Assembly: GCF_901709675.1 (NCBI RefSeq)
Contig: NC_051092.1
Coordinates: 10,434,491-10,498,490 of the forward strand
Direction of reading: 5' to 3'
Source of the DNA: Syngnathus acus
Lineage: Eukaryota; Chordata; Actinopteri; Syngnathiformes; Syngnathidae
Length of the DNA: 64,000 bases
In this document: piece after piece, positions 54,255-64,000 of the stretch
How positions within the stretch are numbered: the stretch's first letter is position 1
How the letters are laid out: the number at the start of each line of letters is the position of its first letter
The notes under the pieces: generated by a model
Seen by the model: only the letters and a program-made list of their open reading frames with translations
What the model was told of the DNA's origin: nothing
Database searches by the model: none
Position numbers and translations under genes: made by a program

Positions 54255-55438
54255 TAGCTCATGCGATGGGCGCAGCATTTACACACGTGTAGATCAACAC
54301 TGTGTTGCATACTACTTCTGACAACTAGTATATTTCCTCAAGTGCCTTATTTTTATAATGGAACAGATTTAAATTTGTCTCAGCCATTTGTGTGTAATTT
54401 TTTTTGCTTCAAGAGAAATTAACAGTATTACAATGTATACAACTGTATACAACCAAACAAGTAACATGTTTATTATAAGGGAATGCTTAACATTCAAGAG
54501 CAAAAGCGATAAATGAGTACAACAAAGATGTCTGTGTGTATCTTTATTTACAAGTTGTAAACAAACTTTACATGGAATTTTGCTATGCGAAAAATCTTGC
54601 CTAGTTATACAAACTACAGCATTGCATTTAAAATACTTTTTAGAAATAATTATTTAAGTGCGTAATTGTTTTGTTTTACAAAATGAATACTGAACAGCAC
54701 AAATCAGAAAATTCAAGACCATTTCTTGTTTTTTTTTATTTTAACAAAGAACAATAATAAGGCTTTCATTTTAATTTCCTTTTTTTTTTTAAAAATTTGT
54801 TAGAAGTAGGTTTTGGTCCCATTATTTAGGGTTTATTTTAAACCTTCTGTTCAGAAGGAAGCATCAGCATGGTTTAAGTGCAGTGGCCCAAGAGTGTGTA
54901 GCTTTTAGGCCGGAAGTGAACTGCGTGTGTATATTTTACGCTAATGCAGGGATTAAGTCATTACCATCAGATTAACAAAGGACCTACTGACAGGGAGCAT
55001 TTCCCAATCCAGGTATAGGGAATCCAAGGTTACAACTCAGGCCACACAGATTGAGTGGGAAGAAATCATAACGGGGCAAGTAAAGAAGATCAATTTTTTT
55101 AATCTGTGAGGTTGAGGATTATGCAATGAGACCACTTGAGATGATTTGGAACCAAGCAAATGGTTAGCAGCAGCCTGATTGACATGCAACTTTTTCTTAG
55201 CAACCAGACAATGATCTCTTTTAGGTGAAGGGATAACTCCGGACGTAAATTCAAAATGCCTTGCGGCACAGCACACACAGTACACAAGACCCTGTTGCCT
55301 GCACCTTGCAAGCCCAGATAACAGAAGAGTGTGAGCTGCTGGGTCCACACGTAGTATATTGGGGCCTTCACTAGTGTACTCCAGATTGACTGCGCAAAAT
55401 GAATTGTGCAGATACAACACGACCCACTGACGATTGTT
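54255..55438. other. Convergent 3' regions of atp6v1e1 and slc25a18
   Basis: No coding gene is seen. The minus strand has an AATAAA at 55438-55443 overlapping the slc25a18 stop codon, and others near 54830 and 54545. The minus-strand ORFs at 55037-55420 show no family signature and most likely lie in the slc25a18 3' UTR. Confidence 0.45.
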
Positions 55439-58400
55439 TTATTCCATAAATCCTAATACTGCTTCCCCAACACCCAGAAAGTAGACACCTTGCGCAATGC
55501 CAAAAAGGGGGGCAATGACCAATGCGCGGCATGCTGCACCTTTCAGGAATGCTGAGGGTCCCTCTCGGCTCATTATGCGCCTACAAAAGATACATGTGAT
55601 CAATAATGGCGAGCAATACACTACAGAGTTAATATCCAATTGTAAAATATTTACCGTGTGCAGTCTACAATTCCTCTGTAGGTGTCCTCCCCTTCACCTT
55701 TTTGCAGCGTTTGCAGTCGAGTTTTTACCACTGTACGGTTGGCAAAATCAAAGATGTGTTACAACTTCCGACTATCACTGTAGTACTGACCCTAAAAATT
55801 GATTAGATCATGTCAGCGTACCTAGTACAGCATCTGTCAAGATGTATTGATTTAGATAGTTGATGATGTACAGCGCTGTTACCATTTAAAATTGTCAATT
55901 GACCAGGATTGCATTTACTGTAAAATACCACTCTGTGATATAAAATCCAGATATGTCGATGTTTAATCTTATCTTCTATAATAGGCTGTTATGGGTTGAA
56001 TCACTCTCGCTTCTCCACAATCAGTTCTCCACTCACCATCCAGCGGTGTGACAGCTACAGCTGCCACTGAGCCTGCAGCGCATCCCGCCACAAAGGACTG
56101 CCAGAAAGGAGCCTTTGCCTGCACCTCTCCTGGATTTCTGTGTTTTTCCCTCCCCAGTGCATTCAGGTTGGCAAACAATGGGAAGTAGATCATTGAGAAA
56201 GGGACATCCCTAAAAAATATATTTTGGTAAGTGTTAAGGTAAAGTATAGCTCACGTACGAGAAGAATGGTGTGATAAAAGATCTGTGGCCTTTCCCTTTG
56301 TAACATAGCAACCAGACATAGTTGGAGAATCTATTGATCAGTGTTGATTAGAGGTGACAGGAAATGCTGTACAACAAACATTCTAGTCTAGTTACGTAAT
56401 CCACAATGCACCAATCAGAATAATGAGGGTGTTGAATGGTGGGAGAAACAATTGACACATTTCTATGAGATCCATTGAGTATAAGTTCCTTTGCCCTTAC
56501 ATAATGAAATCAGAGCACAGACTTCCGCCAATTAAGGCCAACTCAGACATTTTAACGTTTGTTTGAGTGCAGTCAAATAGGATGAGGCAATGTTTATTTC
56601 AGTGCCACATACAGGAAGCTTCTTTTTACTGCCGCCCCCTCAACCCCAATGCAAGTTGACTATAACAGTCGAAAACTCTTGAATCCCCTGATGTGTACTT
56701 GTATCCAGAGCAACACTTTGTATGAGGTTTTCACCACACTTAAACGACCTAACTTTGGAAGGAATTCTTTATTTATGCTAACTGTGATCACAAATAATCT
56801 GATTGAGTTAAATTGAGTTGATTTTGTACGAGCATATAGTGGCCTGTGTGTGCATGTGTGCAGAACCTCATTAAGGTGGCTCCCGCTCCCCTGTACAGGC
56901 CCGCAAGACCTCGGGTCCTCAGCAGCTCCGCTGTGATGCTGGTGGCAGATGTCCGTAGGGCAGGACTGGGCCGGGGCGGCTGGGGTGCCACTAATGATGG
57001 AGCGGAACCAGGAGCAGTAGCCTGAGCTGGTGTGACTTTCCTCTGGGCAGCTGATCAGAAAAAAATATTTTGTGAGCTTACGTCCTCGACACGGTAAGTC
57101 ATTTTGTTAGTGAAAAGAAATGTTTGCGTTTTATTGGCTATATTAGTTAGAATTCAACATGAAATAAATCTCACCCAGCCTCCCTGCATCTTGTAGTTGG
57201 ATTTTCAGCATTTCCATGGGAGTCGTGACCACCACTTGACATGTCCCGGCCCCACACCCTGCCAGAACTTCCCCCCAAAGGGGCAAATGGCTAATGACAA
57301 AACAAGACAACAAATTTATTGTATTACAGGCATTTCTTATTATTATTATTGAATCACCAAATATCTGGGGTTTATTTACCTCCCACTAGGGAGCATTTTT
57401 GGAGACAGCACATAGGCAAATGCTAACATCTCTTGACTTTTATACAGGCACAAGGCTCACTGTGCATATTTGCTAAGTTGGCAGACCTTTTCCACCAAGC
57501 AGGGCCTCCCGGTACTTCCAGCCTTTTGAGATGCGCCTGGTGGAGTGACAATTTGGTGGCAGAAATACATTCTAAACTTAGGCCTATTCAGACCAGTTGA
57601 TCTAATGCAGGGCACAGACAGATTCTGAACTCGTATGCTGCCTTTAAAGGGAGTGAAGGAATGGGTTCGAAATACAAAAAGTCCTGCCTAGCTACAAAAA
57701 CAGATATGCTCAAACCTCATTGAATAAAGTACAGAAGCAGACAAGTATATTCACATATTAAATCAATAAAAGAAACATTTTAAGCATATAATTATACCTA
57801 CACACCAAATCAATAAAGAAGACATAACTAGACATTTTTGATAGGGGGTAATGACAAAGGTTTTTATAACTTTATGATCTGATATGTATTTCTGAGCACT
57901 TTGAAATAACTAATGTTTTTTGACATATTGCCTGAACAGCTTAATGACCCTTAATGGAACTGTTTAATGCATGCCTGATGATTTTCTAAATTACGGACAC
58001 TGCCAAAGTCGTCTAAAAATGTTCAGTACTTGATTATATCTTATGTTTTGACTAATGCTAGACGCCAGTTTTCGATTACTACTGAACGTTCTGGACAGAG
58101 GGAAATATTTTGCCTAATAAAGAAAAGATATGGTTGGAAGCATGATTAAACTAAGAATATGATGACGTAAGCAAGTACATGGAGTATCAAAAGAACAAAC
58201 AAACAAAAACATGGTAAGTGGTGAGTACAAACTTTGCATAGTCAGGGCACATGAATAAATTGATGATGTCACAGCCAAAAGCTCCCATAATTCCGTACAA
58301 AATGACAAAATTGAAAGAATGATGAATGGATGAGGTGCGACAGTGTATGTGCAAGAATGGAGGAGAATGTTTACAGGAAGGTCACTTGGAGATAAAACCA

Positions 58401-60914
58401 GCAGGTGCCAGAGGGAGACAGCCAAGAACCCGGCCAAAGATGATCGTCAAGGCTGAAAGACGGAAAGGAAAACAACAGCCCCCACACACATCGAATCGCC
58501 CATAATCAGCACCCAACCCCACAGAACCAGCTCTCACCGAACCAGCACCCACTCCCATGGAATCAAACTCTCCTGCGAACTTGCCCCACGCCAAAGACTC
58601 ATCACCCATCAAACTCGGCCCACGCCGGCATGTGCAACTGAATATAAGCTGACCAAAGAACCTTGAACGTTGCCTTTTCTGAATGGAGACTTTCTGCTCT
58701 TGAAGGGCCCAGCGCTGTATTGTACTTTCCTGAAAACAGAGCTTTCTTAACAAGAATTGTGATTGAACTCAACCAACCTGTGTAAATCTAATTTCTGCTT
58801 CAGTGTCTTAGCATTTTCCTAAATCTGAAGAAATCAAACGAGCACGCAGTGAGTAAATTGGATAACAGGTGATCGGCAATGGCTTTTGCCGTGAGGCGCA
58901 GATAGTGCGCTCCCTAAATTGTGGACCAAAAATCCAACAGGAGGAAAGCAGTTGCTTTGATCGACTTTAATTGTGACCACAGCATCGCAGCACTCCTTTT
59001 TTGCGCACATCCTACGCTTGTCTGCCAAATTACCAACATTTGGTGTAATATTCGCACCCCGCCAGATTCACACCAGTCACCAAAGTAGTAGTGTTAAATG
59101 CAGGGCTTGCCATTGACACCTGGCAACCTGCCAAATATGGGTAAATTTCAACTCCAACAATTAGCCTATCTTTGTGTTTTTAATCAAAATTCTTGCCATG
59201 AGTGGATGACAAAATCAATGATCAAAAATATCCTAAATGGTTAATTATTAGAAACATCTTAGAGCTATTGCTTGGAACACATTTGGATTATTTGAAGACA
59301 ATTGCAAAACCACAACATTGTCCAAATATTTACACACCTCATGGAATCCTAGATAGCAAACAAACGTAGTATTCAAATGGATGTTTTGAAAGCTTACCCG
59401 TCTCTGGAGAGTTTTTGTCTAAAGGCATCGTTAGCCGCCAGTTTGATTGCTTTTTCCGGTGTGACAAGAGTGAGGTTGACTGCTGCGCCTGGTGGAGGCA
59501 AGCACGCTAATGAGAGACAAACACTTCCATCTTGCAAAAATATGATGAACCGTTATCTGATGGCTACTACCATGCTTTGCAATGTCACAATAAACAGTCA
59601 AACTTGTATATTTCTTTGTGTCAGGCATTAAATACCTCTGTAGCATCCAAAATATCCTTCTGAGCGAATTGTCTTAGCCAGACAGTCCCACCTGATATGA
59701 CCAAAGAGAAATAACATTGCCTCAGTTGGATTGTAAAGCTCACTACTGTGGCCCTAATTTGGAGGTCAACTGCCATTTAAATATGCCCCAAAGGTCAAAC
59801 TATACCACCAGAATGAGGGAGGTTACATCTGACTTGGCCAAATAATGAGACTTTTTTTTTTTTTTGTCAAGCAGCTGCTAATATCACTTAGATCGTAGTA
59901 AACAGCTAAAGATTTAGTATGTTGATTAATGTTGAACTGGTAGCACACAATCCAACTTTGATTCTTGGGCCTTGAAAGGGAGTTAAGCCATTTTGGGTAG
60001 TTTTCCATCTCTGAGTCACTGTGGAAAACTGCGGTCTGGATCTTGTGCTTCTGAGCACAGGATAGTCACACCCACCATCACAAGGCTGCCCACCGCAGAG
60101 AAAATTCAGGGTCTTATAAGGACGCTGACACATTTTTCCACATTATGTATTTTTGCTTTTTGGTCATATTCTACCACTAAAACAAATGTTTATAATAAGT
60201 GAGTCGAGTTACATAAAAACAAAACATGCATGCAGCTAGTTATGATCCTGATTTTCCATGGGACTTTCTCAAGCACTAAAAAAAAATGGGATGAGACAAA
60301 CCATGAGACATTTATCTTTGCAAGTCTCCTCTCAATTAGATTCTTTGTGATCCATCTGACAATGCAGTCTGTTGTTTAGCCGAGTTGCTAATTTAATAGA
60401 GTGATACAATGCACTTGTGCTGGAATAGGAAAAACTGATATTTGTTTGATTTGCTCTGGAAACCATACTCACATTCCTTTGTAAACCTGGGCGCCCTGTT
60501 GGTTCTGTAGGCGGGTTTTGGCCAGATCGATAGGAAATACACATGTCACACCAACCAGGCCTGCCACACCCCCATTAATCAGCTTAGCTGGGAGACTGCA
60601 ACGGGATCAACACACATTGGACACATGCATGGACACAGACATGTACGACATGCAGCTGTCAACACAAGCACCACGCATGGCTGAATAACTACTCAGATGT
60701 CTCACTGGTTGACTTTAAACAGTATCATGGAATCAACATGCTTAAAGGGAATGCAAATAAATAAAGTGGAAACAAATCCGTCTTTAGAGGATTAAAGTCA
60801 AACAGATTTCTAGTGTCAGACCAATTTATTCTGTAGTGTTTAGCCAGGTGACTGGAGTAACAGCAGATGGAATGTTTGACAAAACAAAGATTACCTTATT
60901 TTGTTCTCCGTCAT
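55439..60914 (-). CDS. slc25a18: Mitochondrial glutamate carrier 2
   Basis: A six-helix SLC25 carrier that moves glutamate with a proton across the inner mitochondrial membrane. Nine exons in transcript order: 60914-60895, 60595-60473, 59691-59636, 59488-59398, 57290-57175, 57050-56867, 56209-56037, 55730-55655 and 55580-55439. They give 326 residues (human 315). The 20-base first exon codes MTENKI and was fixed by its donor and by the family N-terminus. The three carrier motifs are [20 protein letters not shown] and PLDVVKTRLQ. Other landmarks are [40 protein letters not shown] and [26 protein letters not shown] near the end favours SLC25A18 over SLC25A22. The linker before the second half ([17 protein letters not shown]) is Pro/Ala-rich and accounts for most of the extra length. 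Confidence 0.93.
57291..59397 (-). other. slc25a18 intron 4
   Basis: 2.1 kb. No gene, clear transposon ends or RNA were recognised. A GC-richer patch (58440-58640) gives a 123-codon minus-strand ORF without a known domain. Confidence 0.5.
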
Positions 60915-61970
60915 CCTGTTTGCGTTTGGGCTCTAGGCCCTCAACTCCCTTCGTTGTCCTCCGCCTACTTTCTCCTCTTCTTCCTCTTGCCTTCCACAAT
61001 TTGGCACTGAGCTTCAAATGGTCGGCTCACCCTTCGTCTTTCCCACTAATGCAGTCTTTGAGTGTGTCACCAGTGGATTGCTCTTTTTCCTCCCACTGGT
61101 GGACGCCTTTTTTTCCCTGTTCTGGCCAAAACCAGCAATGGTGGATCTGTACCAAGGCCAGCCCCTCTGCTGTTTTTGCTCTCCCTCACCACATTGCACA
61201 AACTCTCTTCTTCTTCTGCCTTGAATAGAAAACACATACAGGAAAAGGGATCGCATGAGATCAAAATCTTTATGGAATCATTCTTAAGACTAATAAAAAA
61301 TATATACATAACAGTACTAAGACAAAAAAACTGGGAGTGCTCTCTCTAAACTTTCTTCTAACACAGAAAAAAAGTATTTTGATAAAGCACTGGAAACAAA
61401 ATAAAAACACATTATCCTGTTGCCACACAGAAGTATTTTTATGAATTATATATAAAGTAGGCCTAAAGGTGTGGAGGTTATATAACAGGATGAGTTTTGT
61501 AGGAAACTTTGCAAAACTTCACAGATCTTTCGCTTTATTTAACACACTCATCCCCGACTTCCTCTTTACTCATCTCTCTAATTAATCTGACTTAATCTCC
61601 ACCTTTACTCTGCCACTATTTTTGACACCATTAAGCTTCATTCTAGCTTTACTCTTACGACAGGAAACTATTTCTCAGGCGAGGATTAGGATAGCTTCAT
61701 TATTCCTTTGTCACCCATCACAGCATATCTTTTTGCATTTTTTCATCTTTTCCCCCCACTCATTTGTTTTCATTGCCAAATGCCATCCACATTCTGCACA
61801 TGCTTTTCCCCGAGCCTTTCAGTGAAACTTTCTTTCAACCAGGCTCTATTCACACACACACTCAGAGAGAAGTGACCCTGGCAAAACACAGAGGGCTGCC
61901 TCACCCCTCGACAACCTCTCTCTGCAAGACCCCGGGTACCCTTTATTTAGGATATTCTGACAGAATGAAG
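60915..61970 (-). promoter_or_regulatory. 5' region upstream of slc25a18
   Basis: The region should include the 5' UTR and promoter of slc25a18. 60920-61220 is pyrimidine-rich on the + strand. No upstream non-coding exon could be fixed, and no other gene is seen. Confidence 0.35.
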
Positions 61971-62144
61971 TACCGTAATTTTCGGACTATAAGTCGCGTT
62001 TTTTTTTCATAGTTTGGGTGGGGGGGCGACTTATACTCAGGAGCGATTTATATACATATATATGGGGTTTTTTCACTTTTTTGGGCATTTTATGGCTGGT
62101 GCGACTTATACTCCGGTGCGACTTATAGTCCGAAAATTACGGTA
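61971..62144. mobile_element. Palindromic MITE with TA duplication
   Basis: The element runs CCGTAATTTTCGGACTATAA to its reverse complement, between TA dinucleotides (61971-61972 and 62143-62144). The inner part repeats GCGACTTATACTC in both orientations. This is a widespread vertebrate MITE type. A TA target would fit a Tc1/mariner relative, but the family is not certain. Confidence 0.8.
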
Positions 62145-62315
62145 ATTTTCTTCCGTAACAGTGAGGAGATGAGGATCCTTACCTCTGCGGCTGCATCCCA
62201 CAGGCTGGATCAAGCTGTCCGCTTTCCTCTCCCTTCAACCATGCGTGCATCAGTGGTAACCCACCCAGAGTGAGCTGAGAGAGAGGCCAGTCGTTGCACA
62301 AACACGAGCATTGTC

Positions 62316-62426
62316 CATCCATCCATCCATCTTCTGTACCGCTTAGTCCCCACGGGGGTCGCGGGCGTGCTGGAGCCTATCCCAGCGTCATCGGGCAGTA
62401 GGCGGGGGACACCCTGAACCGGTTGC
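62316..62426 (-). mobile_element. 111 bp 5'-truncated LINE-type insertion with perfect TSD
   Basis: On the minus strand it ends with (ATGG)n after GGGACTAAGCGGTACAGAAG, the 3' tail of an abundant fish LINE family (L2-like, or a SINE sharing its tail). It is flanked by a perfect 13 bp duplication CACGAGCATTGTC (62303-62315 and 62427-62439), so the insertion looks recent. Confidence 0.8.
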
Positions 62427-62439
62427 CACGAGCATTGTC

Positions 62440-63826
62440 TCATTGACAAAGTACCTCCCTCTTGTGGTGACTGTGTGAGACACAGCCCCCAGCAATTGCA
62501 TTAACACAACTGAACAATTGCATATAACACAATTGACATATACTATACTCATGTACTTGTTGAGCCAACATAATCAACAAGATCATATCAACGGTTCACT
62601 TTTAATGTGTTTGTTGTGTAATAGGTGGTAAAAGCAAAGACAAAGATAGGGTTATCCATTCATTAGCACTTTTATTCATTGCCCTCTGCGTTACATAATA
62701 CCCCAGTCTGAAACTAATCAACCAACAAAAATGTTTCCAGACTTGTAGTACATGTATTGCTCGGGTACTCCAATGCCAAAGATGGAGTACTGTGCTGACT
62801 GGTACAGAAATATCTTAAAAATCAAATTTGCATAAACAAGGGTTCATATGAGGACGTAACCCACAAGAGCATGTGATTACCACACAAACCACCACTATTC
62901 CCCCCTCCCTCACTAATCTATTGATTCCTGGTAATAAGGAAATGCATCTTTCAGTGTGTTGGATTTCTGTTCTTTCCCCTGTCTGATGTGCCGTATACTT
63001 TGAGTACCGCTCCTGAATTGTCATGGTTTCTCTTCACTTTGTTCTCAGGAAAGATGCTCCCAAGGGTTCCAGTCAAGATAAGACATGCGTTTGCACTGAT
63101 GACTCTGTTGTGCCCAGTTGCTATGGCCCAGAGTTCAGTTTTTCCAATCTAAACAAATTTTCCTGCACTAAAATATCTTATTACAACACTTACTTTAAAT
63201 GAGTAAGGTGTAAAATAAATATTGGTTGGTCAGTTTCTCCATGGTATAGTCATAGCATGTTTCCATTGATGTCCATCCATGATTTTTGATACATATAGTG
63301 TCGCCGAACAGCAAAAATATCTATATGAATAATAATAATAATAATAATAATACAAAAAGAGCAAAACCTCGTAAGTTTAAACCTATAAATGATATTGATG
63401 AAACCTTTGATGTTGCAGCGAGTCGCCCATTTTACATTGGAAAAATCTCACAGCACATGACTAAAGTCATGATATTGTATGAATTGACTGACAAACTCAG
63501 TCAGTGGGAAATCTGTCTAATTTAACACAAATTTGATATGTTTGTAGGGAGCCTGAATGACAACAGGTCCTCTGCCATCTAATACCAGAGAGTGTCGAAT
63601 TGTTCTGTCACTGTGTTTTATTTGGGAAAACAAATCAGAAATTATAATCGTCTGATAAATTAAATAGTCAGGTTTAAGCCGTTCGGACAAGGGATGCATG
63701 GATGACTTGGTACCCTTGACTATCTCACTGGTTAGGATTCACTTGTCAGTTTTCCCTAATGCATGTGATTTATGCTCAGTGCGATAGGGGGAGCCCCTAT
63801 GTTGTATAAAGGCCAAAGCCTTTAAG
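62440..63826. other. Intergenic DNA without recognised genes
   Basis: AT-rich sequence. It has a short (AAT)n microsatellite at about 63328-63352. No ORF with domain features, RNA gene or complete transposon was seen. Confidence 0.5.
63328..63352. repeat. (AAT)n microsatellite
   Basis: About eight tandem AAT units. Confidence 0.9.
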
Positions 63827-64000
63827 CAGGGGTGTCCAAACATTTTGCAAAGGGTGCCAGATTTGGTTAGATAAAAATGTATAGGGGCCGACCATTCAGA
63901 TTGACATTCCTCGAACCATTACCATTGTAAATTAACTTGTAAATATGTAACTATATCCTTTGCTGTCTGCAGATAGGTTCATATTGCAAATGAAAATATA
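63827..64000 (+). mobile_element. Start of a hAT-type element, cut by the window edge
   Basis: CAGGGGTGTCCAAACATTTT at 63827 is the typical terminal sequence of a common fish and vertebrate hAT group. GGGGCCGACCATTCAGATTG follows, a degraded form of its usual subterminal part. The other end is outside the window. Confidence 0.55.

Noticed and set aside
58382-58753. 123-codon minus-strand ORF in slc25a18 intron 4 as a nested gene
   Set aside because: No domain or homologue recognised; it lies in a locally GC-rich stretch where chance ORFs are longer.
55439-60914. Carrier as slc25a22
   Set aside because: The end [13 protein letters not shown] and the link to atp6v1e1 and bcl2l13 favour slc25a18, though the two paralogues are close.

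Overview
The window is nuclear DNA of a ray-finned fish, probably a percomorph-like teleost. The genes have short GT-AG introns, vertebrate protein families and typical fish repeats: hAT and other DNA-transposon fragments, LINE tails ending in a TCCA repeat, and tRNA-like relics. No bacterial, organellar or viral gene was seen. Species cannot be named from sequence alone. Protein identities rest on recalled vertebrate homologues, not on a database search.

Layout. 299-3114 (+) is the 3' end of fgd4, a Cdc42 GEF (end of DH, PH, FYVE, PH). 3115-9374 is intergenic and is dominated by a 4.18 kb composite hAT-type element (4567-8746) with a perfect 8 bp target duplication. It carries a telomere-like minisatellite in alternating orientation, an array of palindromic 235-240 bp units and two tRNA-like segments. 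9375-22750 (-) is nup205, an inner-ring nucleoporin in about 40 exons. It shares a 545 bp head-to-head promoter with agk (23296-26355, +), the mitochondrial acylglycerol kinase. 29277-32795 (-) is dennd11 (LCHN), divergent from wee2 (33849-38919, +), the oocyte Wee1-type kinase. 39824-40658 (+) is bid, followed tail-to-tail by bcl2l13 (41599-50648, -). bcl2l13 is divergent from atp6v1e1 (51697-54254, +), which is tail-to-tail with slc25a18 (55439-60914, -). The rest, to 64000, is intergenic with a palindromic MITE, a very fresh truncated LINE copy and the start of another hAT element.

The gene order joins three blocks that are separate in human: FGD4 (12p11), NUP205/AGK/DENND11/WEE2 (7q33-34) and BID/BCL2L13/ATP6V1E1/SLC25A18 (22q11). 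Several products act at mitochondria (agk, bid, bcl2l13, slc25a18), but nothing in the sequence shows co-regulation beyond shared divergent promoters.

Spliced frames were checked by hand. agk gives 423 aa, dennd11 491 aa, wee2 582 aa, bid 191 aa, bcl2l13 528 aa, atp6v1e1 226 aa and slc25a18 326 aa, all without a frame break. The most unusual items are the composite fold-back hAT element, the missing BH3 aspartate in Bid, a possible 87-codon upstream ORF overlapping the bcl2l13 start, and a GC-AG intron in nup205 beside a MITE.
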